Numbered from the stretch's first letter, positions 1 to 11,487 are shown. The stretch is 64,000 nucleotides of DNA from Pilaira anomala (GCA_025716855.1 JAIXMQ010000030.1:186001-250000); one strand, 5' to 3'. The notes: generated by a model from the sequence alone, not told the origin. Numbers and translations: made by a program.

Positions 1-416
1 TTATCAGATAAGAATGAAAGGCCAATATGATAATACGAGTAAAACAGGTTCCTTATTTTATTCTGGGAAAAAATAGAGAGACGAGGGTAAATACTCACTT
101 CAAATGGACCATATCTTAAAACAATACAAAGAAAAATATTGTTAGCTTGATTCATAAAACTAGATGAGATATTTGATTCTTCTTCATGTGAATTTTGTCA
201 GCTATATACTATCCCAAGTTGGAGAGATGTAAAGCATGTAAGAGATTGTAAGCCATATTTGGAATTTTACAACTTACACAATTTACTGGATAAATGCAGT
301 GAATTGGATTGGCTCTGAATTTTACTTAAAAAAAAAGTGTCCTTTTTTCTCGCTCTTTCTCTCTCTCTCTCTTTTTTTTAAAAAAAAAAAATAATATACT
401 TCATTGAATAAAGACA
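1..416. other. Upstream region of the acyl-CoA oxidase gene
   Basis: No gene is recognised. The stretch is AT-rich. A pyrimidine tract of CT repeats followed by T and A runs lies at about 350-390, just before the acyl-CoA oxidase start. The same kind of tract precedes several other genes in this window and probably belongs to the promoter or 5' UTR. Confidence 0.5.
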
Positions 417-1668
417 ATGTCAACTGCTTTTAAGAGAATGCAAGCTGTAAAGCAGCACTTGTCTCCAGAACAAGAACATGCTAATGCTGTCGAGTAAATA
501 AACCCCAACCCCAACCCCCTTTCCCTTCTCTCTCTTTTTTTTTTTTTACCCTGAACTAACCTATTATAAAGTCCTGTAGTTAGTATGAACGAGGAAAGAG
601 CCAAAGCTGGTTTCGATATTCGTGCTATGACTATTTTAATGGACGGTGGTGAAAAGAATACGATTGTAATAGAAATAAATAATTTTCACTTAATGTTTTC
701 CAAAACTAATAACCTGTATTTTAGCTTAAAGAAAAAATTATGCAAGAATTAGAAAGGGATCCTCTTTTCAAAATGGATGATATACATGATATTTCTAAAG
801 ATGAACTCCGTGAGCGCACAATGGAAAAGGTAGATATCTTTCACGTAAATTTTTCAACAAAATAAAATTAACTTGGTTTAATTAGTTTCGTAGTATGTTA
901 TATCATCTTCAAAATGAATCTGTTGACACCTTTAAAAAACGAATGGAAATCGTTAGTTTAATCGATCCCGGTTTCTGGACCAGATTTGGCGTACATTGTA
1001 AACTATAATATTTGATATATGTGTTTATGCTGGGTTTTTTTTTTTTTTTGTTTCTAACGTTTTTTTTTTTTTTTTAAAGATGGATTGTTTGTTGGTGCAT
1101 TACAAAGTAATGCTACGCCCGGACAATTAGGTTATTGGTTTCAAAAAGGAGCGATTTCATTAAATGGATTTATTGGCTGTTTTGCCATGACCGAACTTGG
1201 ACATGGCTCCAATGTTCCTGGACTTGAAACTACAGCCACCTTTGATGAAGCCTCGGACCAATTCATTATTCATACGCCTACATTGACAGCTACCAAATGG
1301 TGGATTGGCGGCGCTGCTCATTCTGCTACTCATGCTGCTGTCTTTGCTCAGCTGATTGTTAGGGGTAAACGTTATGGCACAAAATGTTTTGTTGTGCCTT
1401 TAAGAGATCCCAAGACTTATAACACGTTACCTGGTATTAATATTGGTGATATTGGTAAAAAGATGGTAAGAATAATTACAACAGCATTATTTTTCTTTTT
1501 TTTTCTTACATAAAAATATGTTTATAGGGAAGAGATGGTATTGATAATGGCTGGATTCAATTCACTAGCGTATGTATCCCTAGATCCTATATGCTTCAAA
1601 AACATACAAAAGTATCTAGAACTGGTGATGTGATTGAACCCAAACTTCAACAATTGGTAAGCTTTTTC

Positions 1669-1712
<44 letters not shown>

Positions 1713-3048
1713 TAATATTAATCGTATTTTAGACATATGGTGCACTTTTACAAGGTCGTGTTACTATGGTTGCAGATAGTGGACATTTCTCAAAAAAGGC
1801 ACTTTCAATTGCCATTCGTTACGCCGCTGTACGTCGTCAATTCTCTAGCTCAAGCTCAAACATTGAAACAAAATTACTGGATTACCCTATTCACCAAAGA
1901 CGTTTGATGCCATTATTATCACAAACATTTGCTATGCTTTTTACAGGTACAGAAATGACGGAAATGTATAATCTCATGATGACTCGATTAGAAGGAGCCA
2001 AAGAAGGTGATTCAGATTTAGATGAAGTGATTGAGATCCTCAAAGAAACACATTCAACTAGTGCAGGCCTCAAGGCATTCTGTACCTGGAATTGCTTAGA
2101 TACAATTGAAGCATGTAGACAAGCTTGTGGCGGACATGGTTATTCTTCATACACTGGTTTAGCTGCCATGTATCAAGATTTTGCTGTACAATGTACTTGG
2201 GAAGGAGACAACACAATTTTGACACTTCAGTTAGGACGTTATTTGATTTCTAGTTATCGTGAAGCTATTAACGGTAAGAAACTCTCTCCTGGTGTAGGTT
2301 ATCTTAACAAACTCGATCAATTGATTGGTAAACGCTGTAGCGTCAAGAACTTGGAAGATATCTTGTCTCCGGAAGTCATTACAGAAGGCTGGGAAGTTGT
2401 TTGTGCTAACGTTGTTAGAAACGCTAGTCTTGAATTTGAAGCATGCCTTAAGAAGGGTATGCAACCCGACGATGCCTATGAAGAATGTTGTAAGTATAAA
2501 ACATAAGTTCATACACTCTACTACATGAATATGTACTGATTACTTTGTATAAACATACAGCGCAGTCTCGCCTTTATGCTGCCAAGCTTCATTCGTTTGG
2601 TTATCTATTTAACCGATTTGCTGATGGCGTGGCCAAGGTTTCTGGTAATCTTTACGACATTTTGATCAAGGTCTGTCTTTTATATGGTCTTTATTCTATT
2701 GAAGAAAATGCAGGTGCATTCTTACAATATGAATATTTCTCTCCTGCGCAAATTGAGTTTATTCGTACCAGCGTCAATAATCTCTGTAAAGATGTACGCG
2801 AACAAGCTATTCCTTTAGTAGACTCTTTCAATTTAACAGATTATATGATCAATAGTCCTTTAGGTCGTAAGGATGGTAACGTTTATGTTCACTACTTTGA
2901 TCAAGTGAAACGCTCAAATCCTCAAGGTGAGCATCCTTATTTTGATAAACTTATTAAGCCTTTAATTACACGTGAAGTCGGATACGATGACGATGAAGAC
3001 GAAGAAGCTGGCTTAGAAGAAGAGGATGAAGACGAAGATGAAGATTAG
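417..3048 (+). CDS. POX1: Acyl-CoA oxidase (peroxisomal beta-oxidation), 8 exons
   Basis: This enzyme catalyses the FAD-dependent first step of peroxisomal beta-oxidation, turning acyl-CoA into trans-2-enoyl-CoA and H2O2. Exons can be traced at 417-493, 584-665, 725-829, 886-997, 1080-1465, 1528-1656, 1733-2489 and 2561-3048. All junctions are GT-AG and stay in frame, giving about 711 residues, a normal size for the family. Recognisable segments include the N-terminal LDGG-like [17 protein letters not shown], the FAD/substrate motif [20 protein letters not shown], and the C-terminal-domain [13 protein letters not shown]. The start at 417 gives a typical N-terminus, with a CT-rich leader just upstream. 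The C-terminus is a run of Asp/Glu ending EDEDED, so there is no SKL-type PTS1. Some fungal acyl-CoA oxidases also lack PTS1 and use a non-canonical Pex5 interaction. The peroxisomal location is inferred from the family. Confidence 0.96.
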
Positions 3049-3555
3049 GGGTTTTTTTTTAAAAAAAATATATATATACATAAATAAATGACAATAAGTT
3101 TTTGTAATAAAGTTATACTTTTTATTCACATCCAATTGTGCTTCATTTTTAAAAGAAACTAGTCAATTTAATGTGAGTGATGACTAAAATCACACTTTTT
3201 TTTTCTTTCGTCTAAAACTTGTATGATATATCTTTTTCTTTTAGAAAGAAACAATTTCAAAAACAAGTGTACTATACCGTAAATAACGTTTCTCTACTCC
3301 TCCTTCTATGTGTTACACCGTTTTGATCGGTTTTAATGCAAGATGAGAGTATAAAAATACCTTTACTATCAAAACAAACCCAAAAACCTGCACTTATTTT
3401 TTCAGCTTCTAATTACTTTTAACTAACATTATCGTATTAAAAAAAAAAAAAAAAAAAAAAAAGGGAATTACAGCGATTTTACGGTCGAAAAACGCTTCTA
3501 AATCGAAAGACACGTCTACACACACCAGGCGCGCAGAAAAAAATGCAAAATGTTA
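3049..3555. other. Intergenic region between acyl-CoA oxidase and tRNA-Lys
   Basis: AT-rich, with a 22-base A run near 3440. No coding exon with splice signals is visible. A-runs immediately downstream of the tRNA on the minus strand read as T-runs and probably include its Pol III terminator. Confidence 0.5.
3547..3550 (-). terminator. Probable RNA polymerase III terminator of tRNA-Lys
   Basis: On the minus strand a TTTT stretch begins about six bases past the tRNA 3' end, and a longer T-run follows at 3537-3543. This matches the simple Pol III stop signal. Confidence 0.6.
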
Positions 3556-3628
3556 AGCCCAACGGGGGGGTCGAACCCCCAACCTTGAGATTAAGAGTCT
3601 CACGCTCTACCGATTGAGCTAGCTAGGC
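3556..3628 (-). tRNA. tRNA-Lys (anticodon CUU)
   Basis: Read on the minus strand, the 73 bases fold into a full cloverleaf. The 7-bp acceptor GCCTAGC pairs with GTTGGGC (G-U pairs allowed). The D arm is GCTC...GAGC, the anticodon stem TGAGA/TCTCA encloses CTCTTAA (anticodon CTT), and the T arm is GGGGG-TTCGACC-CCCCC. No intron is present. The internal A-box (TAGCTCAATCGG) and B-box (GGTTCGACCCC) are intact. The discriminator reads T, which is unusual for a lysine tRNA. T-runs follow within about 10 bases. Confidence 0.95.
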
Positions 3629-4195
3629 TTTTTTGATGATTTTTGGGATCTAAAAACATGTTTTATTATAATTAATTTTATAAAAATCACGTGATTTTCA
3701 TATGATTATGATCTTCTTATTGGGTACGAAGAACTTGAAATTGCTGATCTTAAAATTACTTTTTGTCGGTTATCCAATTAAAAGAGAAATGTGAATTAAA
3801 AAGTTATATATCACTTTTGTGACACATTTGATGTCAATTTCTATTCGGTAGTTAAATCTAGATTGAAATCTGTGAAAGTAATAAATGTACATACTATGTA
3901 GTAAGTGGCCAAAAAAAAAAAAAAGATGAATATATATTCTACCAAAGACGATAACTTTATCAAGCTTTTTCGGTTTAAAATAGAAAGTTATACATAAGTG
4001 AAAAAAAAAAGTATTACCCCTCTATTTGTATAATTGCGGAACATGTTCTTCATCATATTAATAATTTAATCTTTTTATTTGTTCTATTGTATAGTAATTT
4101 ACATATACAATTCTGTTTTTTTAAGGGATGATTGATTTTAATACTCCCTACTAGCGGCTGTATTTTTCTTTTTTCGCGCTGCATTTTCCAGGTAC

Positions 4196-4203
4196 TATAT
4201 ATA
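4196..4203 (+). promoter_or_regulatory. TATA box candidate upstream of a small ORF
   Basis: TATATATA lies 85 bases before the ATG at 4288. It is followed by a C/A-rich, T-poor leader (AATACCCAACAACTC) of the kind seen in fungal 5' UTRs. AT-rich DNA makes TATA-like strings common, so this is only suggestive. Confidence 0.35.
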
Positions 4204-4287
4204 CAGTAACAAAATAGATAGATCTACACAAATCTATTATCTAATACCCAACAACTCTTCTGTTTGTAAAGTTTTTTTAAAAAAAAA

Positions 4288-4467
4288 ATGTCAGAGTATA
4301 TATATATATTTTTTTCATCCTTTTCATCCTTTTCGTCATTTTTTTCTGATGTCGTAAAAAAAAGTCTAGTTCTTTCGGCATTAGATTTTATAAAGGTATA
4401 TATTTGACGACCATGTCATATCATTTTTTTTTATTACATAATGTTGTAGAAAAGTATCAAAAAATAG
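4288..4467 (+). CDS. Possible 41-residue peptide gene, one intron
   Basis: Function unknown. An ATG at 4288 opens a frame to 4395. A GTATAT donor and an acceptor ending TTGTAG at 4449 allow an in-phase 54-base intron, then five codons and TAG. The predicted peptide begins MSEYIYIFFSSFSS and ends FIKKSIKK. It has a Ser/Phe-rich repeat, then a short hydrophobic and lysine-rich tail. Without splicing the frame stops three codons after the donor (39 residues). A TATA box and a UTR-like leader sit upstream. No homologue is recognised, and the ORF could be chance. Confidence 0.25.
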
Positions 4468-4786
4468 ATTAGTAATGACATGTGAAGAATTATTACGCAA
4501 TTGCAGATTATGCTTCTCTTTATATACAAAAGATTATTTGTATTATTATGTTGTAAATTGGAGAAAAAGATGTATAGAATTTCTTGATTGTTGCTGTAGG
4601 GATAATTCATATTAATTTTATTATTGTTATTATTGATATTGATGTAAAAGAGGGAAAGGGGGGTGATATATATGCGTATTTACAGTTGTTATGAATTATC
4701 AAAAAAGCTAGAATTAAAAATAATTTTTTTTTTTGAAAAAAAAAAAGGATTATTATAGAAAGTAATAGAATTTTACGTTTTTTTTT

Positions 4787-6942
4787 CTAAGCATTATCAT
4801 GTTGAGCGTTTAATTCATCAGCCACAAGTCTACCTTGATTTGTATCATCATTTCTACCAAGAGTCCAGATTTGAGCAAATCTGTTGAAAGAGATAGATTT
4901 GGGATCCTTCATTTCATAAAATTCACCATCACACATAACACAAACAAGATTTTCAACTTCATACTTGTGTCTTGCTTTATCCTTGAGATGTGCCTTTGTT
5001 TTAGTCCATAAAGAAGCATCCTTTACTCTATCAATTTCTTTCATGTGTTGTTCAGGTTCACGAAAGTTGATCTCGAAAGGAGAATCAAATTGTCCAATAC
5101 GAGATACGTGATCACGAATATTGGCTAACTTTTTCAAGTAACTTGTCATATTTTCAATCGTCATGACTTCTAATCTACCGTCATTGGCCCGTTGTGGTTT
5201 CCATGTATCAGGGTCAGTACAACCAGATCGATTTGAGACAGATTCTAAACCAGATGTTGCTTCACCCCAAAGGTCTACTTCACGACCCCTAATAAAATGT
5301 GAGTGTTGTTAGTGATAAATGACTACTTTGGTTTATATATATATATATATATATATTTACCAAATATGAGGGATGTTTTGAATCACGAAATCAATTGGAT
5401 CGTTTGTCATTTCAGGATAATCGGAAGTACGAGCTGTTGAATGAGAACGTTTCTTTTCTCGTTTTTCTTCTGGAGAAGGACATTCGAGCAAGATTTGATC
5501 TTTTTGAGAAATATTTTTAATAAATCGAGTTAGGTCCGGGAATCTTCTCCAAAAGACCCATTTTGAGCTTTCATGAGCGTACACCATCATATTAGCTAAT
5601 CTGTTGCCTGCACGATGTGCTTCAAATCCACTGAAAAAGACTTTAGCAAAAAGAATATATATATTTATTCTTCTTCTTCTTACCTTCCTACGAAACCTTG
5701 TACACCAATAGACATATAATTACTCATTTTTTTAACAAGACTAGTAGGTATATTTTTACTATTATCTTCTTTGACTTCAGTTACGTCATGACCATCTTTT
5801 CTTTCTTTTGGACCTGCTTGACGAACAAAGCCTCCAGGATAACTTGCCATTGTAATTTGCCAGATATCTAATCGAGCTGCTTCGGATTTTTCTAATCTAT
5901 CTGCGATCAATTCTTCCAAGTTGGTGAGTTTATGTCCTAGGATGTTTTTATCTGGAATCGTACGACCCCAACCGAGTACTTGACTAAAATCATTGCCTGT
6001 ACCAAATGGAATACCTATTTAATATAATAAAAAAAAAAAAAAATGGCATGAGTATATACATATATCAGTTATTCTACTTTTTTTTTTTTAATTACAAGAA
6101 AAGTAAACCAAGTCTAGATTAATTTTATGAGCCACAAGGAGTTCAAATACTAACAAACAAAAAGGTGAATAATCAATAAGCTTTTTTCTTTTTCTTTTTT
6201 TTTTACCTGACATGACTGTTCCGTCACCACCTGCACTCCAGACATGAATTTGTCTTTGTTGAACAGCGTCTGATAGGATACCTAATTCGGGCTTTGAAGA
6301 AGAAGAAGAAGATGATGATGATGACGATTGACTGGAGCTACTTTTACTATTATTTCTTTCACGCGAAGGGTTAGGAGGAATTTGTCCTGAAGTGACTTTG
6401 CTTTCAACCAACTGAATATTTTTTACACCATTTGCTCTATCCTCATCATTCAAGATATTATGAATTTCTACTTGCACTTGAGGAAATTTACGTAATCTGA
6501 AATGTTGAATAGGTAATTCAACGAGATCACTTCCTTTTTTGTCACCTGAAAGTGGGTTAACAAAGATAAATAGATAGACACTGGGTCTTCCTTCAGTAGA
6601 TGTATCATCTAATTTAACAGAATTTCTTGTCTTGAATTGGTCTGTGGGTCGCATAGTATGACCATTTGGGTCTGAATATTGGCTATCGGTCGATGGTGTT
6701 GGAATCGATTCTCCCGAGGATAAATGTGTATGGATATTATTATTGCCACCAAAGTCTTGTACTATATATATATATATTAAAGATTATTATATAACGTTAT
6801 AAAATTTGTGTAAATGTAAAATTTTACCCTTTACTGGTGATACAGTACTATCTTCTGATCTGGCTTGGTTTGAATCCAGTATTTCGTCTTCTTTGGATAT
6901 ATAAATTGGGTTATTATTAAATGAAGTACTAGTTTGAATCAT
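4787..6942 (-). CDS. Diacylglycerol kinase (catalytic plus accessory domains)
   Basis: Phosphorylates diacylglycerol to phosphatidic acid. There are five exons and about 590 residues. The first intron is at 6762-6827, and the others lie near 6017-6207, 5630-5685 and 5290-5360. After a Ser/Thr-rich N-terminus, the DAGK catalytic domain shows YLFIFVNPLSG, the ATP-site GGDGTV and, across an intron, IPFGTGNDFSQVLGWG. The accessory domain follows with MSNYMSIGVQGFVGR and a conserved ANMMVYAHES segment. An 11-residue serine run (imperfect TCT/TCA codons) sits inside the catalytic domain and probably forms a loop. No C1 or PH domain is present, so this is a minimal DGK rather than an animal-type multidomain one. 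The ATG at 6942-6940 is the first in frame. Confidence 0.9.
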
Positions 6943-7255
6943 TGTTCTTTCTTGAGGATAAATTAGGGTTGAAGAAAAAAAAAAAGAGAAAAAAATAAAA
7001 AAATATGGTTTATTTATAATAAAAGAAAATACCGCAAAAGGTATTATTCTAAATATGGGCTTTTATACCGTAAATGATGTCATGATGAGTCTTTTTAACA
7101 TTTGAAAGTCTGATAAAATGGGTACAATTCTCCTTTTTCATTTATAATTTTCTAAATACGTCAAACAATTGTCATTTTTTTACTTGTTATTTATTTATGA
7201 AAAAAAAAGGGTCTGTTTTGTGTACTAAGAGTGAGCGAAGTTTTTTTTTTTTTTT
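6943..7255. other. Intergenic region
   Basis: Short AT-rich gap between the DAG kinase start and the stress-protein stop, with several A and T runs. Nothing else is recognised. Confidence 0.5.
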
Positions 7256-7617
7256 TTATCTTGTGCTATGAGGGTTTCCTGTAAGTGAAACAATCGATTT
7301 GCGGCGTTCTTGGGGATGACTTTGATCCAATACTTTTGTAACAATGACGGTACAAGGGCAATGATGTACAATATAATCACTTACGCTACCTAAAAGTGTT
7401 CTATTGGAGGCAAGGCGTACAAGGGTTAGTCTTATTTTATTTTTTATTTTTTATTTTTTACCTTTTAATAGCACCCATTTTTCTTGCACCCATAAGTACA
7501 ACATCCGCTCTAATTTCTTTGGCTTTTCTTAAAAGTTCGGATTTTGGGTCACCAACCATCGAAATAGCTTTACATGCAATCTTTTTTTTTTTTTTTTTTT
7601 TATCAGAACATCACGTG

Positions 7618-7658
<41 letters not shown>

Positions 7659-8088
7659 TTTTTTTTTACCTTTCTTTTATTCAAGTCTTCTGCAAATAAT
7701 CTCAATAAATGATGACTTTCTTCTCTTCTTTCTTGACCAAGATCATCAATAAATCCAGTCGAATCAATATAAGGAGCGACAGGGATATCGATTTGACGAA
7801 CATGAACCAAGACAACCTGAAAATAGATGGAATAAGTATACAGATATGTACAAGTTATTTATCTTGAAAAAAAAAAGAACTTACAAGATCCCTTTTAGGT
7901 TCAATAAAGTTTTCTAAAGCCCATTTAAAAGTATGTTCTGCAGACTCAGGGTCAAGACAGATTTGGACGACACGAGTTAAGTCATGATCTTCTTTAGCGT
8001 GGCCTTCAGAAGCGTGAACCAAGGTATCTTTTTTGGTAAGAGGAGGAAGATGAGAATGGTCTTGAGTAGGGGAAGAAGGTGTAGACAT
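7256..8088 (-). CDS. Universal stress protein (UspA-domain) family
   Basis: A single UspA-like, Rossmann-type ATP-binding domain of about 205 residues in four exons. Residues from RVVQICLDPESAEHTFKWAL to the C-terminus cover the domain. The C-terminal nucleotide-binding signature reads MGARKMGAIKR, continuing after an intron into TLLGSVSDYIVHHCPCTV, which fits G-x(n)-G-(S/T)VS. This suggests an ATP-binding subtype. Intron ends are GT-AG; the second intron is mostly T/A homopolymer. The exact cellular role of fungal Usp proteins is unsettled. It is divergent from the SAP gene, with 315 bases between the two starts. Confidence 0.88.
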
Positions 8089-8118
8089 TATTTTTGTTTT
8101 TAATATTATTATAATAAG

Positions 8119-8155
<37 letters not shown>

Positions 8156-8403
8156 ATTAAAAAAAGTTTAATAAATAATGTAGAACCCGAGAAATAGATA
8201 AGATACTAAAAAATCATCCAACTTTTTTGCATGATTTTTTATTATTAGTTTTTTTTTTTTTTAAGAAACCCCGGTTGGTGGTGGTGGACCGTTTTTTTTA
8301 TTTTTTTTATTTATCACATTTTTAAGCCACTTTTGTGTATTCATTCTTTTTTCTTTACAACAGAAAACCCCCCTTCACCCTAGTTATACAAAAAAAAAAA
8401 AAC
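8089..8403. promoter_or_regulatory. Divergent promoter region, Usp / SAP-domain gene
   Basis: This 315-base region separates two divergent starts and must hold both promoters. It contains a 40-base A run (about 8120-8152) and a GGTTGGTGGTGGTGGACCG island near 8272. No binding site can be named. Confidence 0.4.
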
Positions 8404-9522
8404 ATGCTTCGAACGTTATTGAATACAAGACGTTCTTTTCATTTGAGTTCAGCCAGTCGAGAAGAATGGACAAAGGCTTCACTTCGTCGAATGAAAAAAC
8501 CCGAGTTAATGTCATTGGGAAGAGAAAACCAGTTAAAACTTTCTGGAACAAAGAATGAGATCATTATTCAGTTATTAACTCACCAAACCGCAAAAATTGT
8601 AGGTGTTCAAACACCTGCCAGTGCATCCATTCCCAAGACCAAACCTCAACCTGCCTTTGGTAGTTTAGATACCGATAGTTATCCTGCTGCTGATGCTGCT
8701 GCTGCAGAACGAGTAGAGAACGACGATTTAGATCAAGCTTGGGCCAATGCATTTGAAATGAAAGTAGCTCAAAGAGGCAGTAGAAAACCAAAATCAGATC
8801 ATCCTCTTAGTACCACCACCCATACGCCACCACATCATTTTAATAAACAAATTAAACTAGATACTTTATTGAATCCCGATGATCTTACTAAACCTGTACC
8901 AGAAATTATTGGAGGCTTTGAACCAAAGCATGTGATTGAGGTACCGGAGGAGTTGGAAGGGATGGATCCTCAATGGGTTGAAGCCTTTGATTTAAAGGTT
9001 GGCTCCAGAGGTGCTCGCTCTGTCTTGATTGATACTCTGTCTCCTGTTACAACTTCACCAAGTTTATCAACTTTAGACGGATTGGATTTCGTTACAATCG
9101 AGAAAAAAGTGAAGGATGATGATGATAAGACTGTGAATAAGACATCAACTCAAAGTGAGTCAACTGAAAGTAAACCTGCCGACGAGAGTAACCCAACTGA
9201 GGGTAAACCAACTGAGAGTAAACCAACTGAGAGTAAACCAACTGAAAGTAAATCAACTCAAACTAAACCCACCCCCAAGAGTAATCCACCTACGTTAGAA
9301 ACCAGTGTCGAAAAGAAAATTGATCATACCAAGAACACATCTGAAGAATTAAATCAAACCGAAAAAACTACAAAAGATACCATAACAGACAACAACAACA
9401 ACAACAATATTAGCCGAGGAAAATTCATGAATGCAGCAGTAGGTTCTAGTATGATTTTATGGTATTTTGGTGGAGAAGAGGGGTTGCGTAATGTTTGGAA
9501 TTTCTTGACTTCATCATCATAG
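8404..9522 (+). CDS. Mitochondrial SAP-domain protein, Aim34-like
   Basis: Single-exon gene of about 372 residues. The start at 8404 gives MLRTLLNTRRSFHLSSASR, a typical mitochondrial presequence. The upstream in-frame ATG at 8335 would spoil this and sits in a pyrimidine-rich leader. A SAP motif follows at about residues 20-58 (WTKASLRRMKKPELMSLGRE...), as in yeast Aim34. Two copies of a motif (W-x2-AF-x2-KV-x2-RG-x-R) lie near residues 112-128 and 190-206. Then comes a low-complexity linker with repeated TESKP units, and a C-terminal hydrophobic segment (NAAVGSSMILWYFGG) that could anchor it in a membrane. Aim34 kinship is inferred from the layout, and the function is unknown. Confidence 0.75.
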   Translation: MLRTLLNTRRSFHLSSASREEWTKASLRRMKKPELMSLGRENQLKLSGTKNEIIIQLLTHQTAKIVGVQTPASASIPKTKPQPAFGSLDTDSYPAADAAAAERVENDDLDQAWANAFEMKVAQRGSRKPKSDHPLSTTTHTPPHHFNKQIKLDTLLNPDDLTKPVPEIIGGFEPKHVIEVPEELEGMDPQWVEAFDLKVGSRGARSVLIDTLSPVTTSPSLSTLDGLDFVTIEKKVKDDDDKTVNKTSTQSESTESKPADESNPTEGKPTESKPTESKPTESKSTQTKPTPKSNPPTLETSVEKKIDHTKNTSEELNQTEKTTKDTITDNNNNNNISRGKFMNAAVGSSMILWYFGGEEGLRNVWNFLTSSS

Positions 9523-9737
9523 TAAAGTCAGCTTCGAAAAAAAAAAAAGTAATATTTATAAAAAAAACAAAGTAATAATAATAAAAGATTATTTATATAT
9601 ATATATATAAATATATAGAGAATAAACATACATATATATATATATATATATAACAAAAGTAATAGATATAAAAAAAAGGTGTGGGGGGGGGAGGATGAAG
9701 GGAATGTTGTACAAGGAAAGGTGTATATATGTAATAT

Positions 9738-11359
9738 TTATGCATCATCTTGAGGTAAATCAATGAATTCTTGAATATCTTTTAACAGTAAATTTTTTTC
9801 ACTCTTTTTTGTAAACATGTTTGACATTAGAGCTATAACGTGTGAAAAAAGAGAAATGTTTTAGGACAAAAAAAAAAATTTGGGAAGGTGTCTCATGTAA
9901 AATCTATCTTACATGTAACAGGCTCACCATGAGCCATACGTTTATATAATCTCATTCGAACATCTAATTCTTGTCTACGTTCCATTGAAAATAACTTTCC
10001 AAGCGTATTAAACATACTTGCAGATTGATCCATACCAACCGTTGTATCTTTTTGTCCATGTAATAATAATATTCTAGGCCATAAATCTAATAAATCGTCG
10101 GAGGTAGCAAATAAGGATTCATGCTTTTCTATCAAATGAAGTGGTGAGTTCTTCTTGTATCCTTCTGTACTGGATCCCATTGCTCTGGACATGGCTGATA
10201 CTTTTTCTACGCCTCTTGATGTTTCATGAATCAAATGAGATGCAATGTCATAAACACCAGAAAATCTAATATTATATGTAATTTGTCAGTGAGATGTGAT
10301 GAAACAATAATATAGAAATCACTTACAATAAGAGTCCTTCTACTAAGGGTAAAAAGTCCCGAGGCTTATTATTATTATTATTCTGGATTTCCTTCATGGA
10401 AGGATCGTGCTTTTTACTCACAAAAGGTGGAGATTGTGCGTATTGATTACTTTCATGATATTTCACTTGTTCAATGATATCAGATAATACAACTTGTGCT
10501 GCTAACTGAGCGCCTGCACTATGACCCTATTAAATAAGTTATAACATGGAAAGAATATATGTATATAGATAGGAGGTGTATCTTTTTTTTTTTTTACCAT
10601 GACAAAGATTAATTCAGGGTCGCCATTGATTTCAGAAGCATGTCTATGTGTCCATTTAATTGCATCACGAATATCTTCATACATGCCATCAATTTTAACT
10701 TCAGGATATTTACGATAATCAGGTACAACAACAACATAACCTAATTCACGTAAAGTATTTGCTAAAGTGGTATAAATCAATTTGGTTCCAGAAGACCAAG
10801 AACCACCATAGATAAATATAATGATAGGAGATGATTCACCATTTGATTTCTTTGTTGGATGATAAACGTCTAATTTAGATGATTTACAGTATGGAATATC
10901 GACACTGTATAAGTTTTTAGTTAAAAATAGAAATTATTAAAAAAAAAAAAAAAAAAAAAAAACAGACAACACACCTGACTATCTCTTTGAAACGTTCTGC
11001 ACCCACTTTCCAATAACGCCAATACAAATAAGAAACAATCATGGGCAGATATGTAAACCATCCAAATATAATTTCAAAAATTGCGATATTGATCTTGATA
11101 ATACGAGTTGGATTATAAGGTAAATTGAATTCGGCATCTGTTTGTGCCATGAAATAATATGCAAGCCATGCGATAGAATAAAATGCGACTGTATAAAAAT
11201 ATTAATTTTTTTTTTTTTAACTTTAAATTTTTAATGCTTTTTTATCTTACCAATAGCAAAAGTAAGGAAAGGTAAAGATAATACAAAACATAATATTATT
11301 ACAGGCAAGCAAAATAAAGATGCCGACACAAATAAAGTGTTTGAATTAAACCAAGGCAT
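9738..11359 (-). CDS. Isoprenylcysteine methylesterase-like alpha/beta hydrolase, membrane-anchored
   Basis: About 440 residues in six exons. The N-terminus has hydrophobic segments (LFCLPVIILCFVLSLPFL and VAFYSIAWLAYYFM), then a third around FEIIFGWFTYLPMIVSYLY. The hydrolase domain shows the oxyanion motif IIIFIYGGSWSSGTK, the nucleophile elbow GHSAGAQLA (interrupted just upstream by an intron), an acid-containing ILLHGQKDTTVG, and a C-terminal histidine in YKRMAHGEP. This layout of membrane helices plus a YGGSW esterase is that of ICME and related carboxylesterases, which remove the methyl group from prenylated cysteine. The substrate is inferred and other esters are possible. The start at 11359 gives MPWFNSN just before the first helix. 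Confidence 0.82.
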
Positions 11360-11454
11360 CTCTTGTTTTATGTCAATGCAAGCTTGTTCTTTAAGATGGA
11401 AATGAATGTTGAAAAATAAAAAAAAAAAAGAGAGGGAAAGAGAAAAAGGAAGTG

Positions 11455-11487
<33 letters not shown>

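Larger units (their letters stand above)
3629..4786. other. Intergenic region with one possible micro-gene
   Basis: AT-rich gap of about 1.16 kb between tRNA-Lys and the 3' end of the DAG kinase gene. Apart from the possible small ORF at 4288-4467 I see no coding exon here. Confidence 0.4.

Noticed and set aside
7396..7752. 118-codon plus-strand ORF
   Set aside because: It runs through poly-T introns of the Usp gene on the other strand and encodes mostly Phe runs.
8335..8403. Upstream ATG extending the SAP-domain protein by 23 residues
   Set aside because: The extension is Phe/Lys-rich from leader sequence and would bury a good mitochondrial presequence that begins at 8404.
417..11359. A lipid-metabolism gene cluster (acyl-CoA oxidase, DAG kinase, hydrolase)
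   Set aside because: Unrelated genes are interspersed on both strands, and no pathway links the three in sequence. Chance neighbourhood is the simpler reading.
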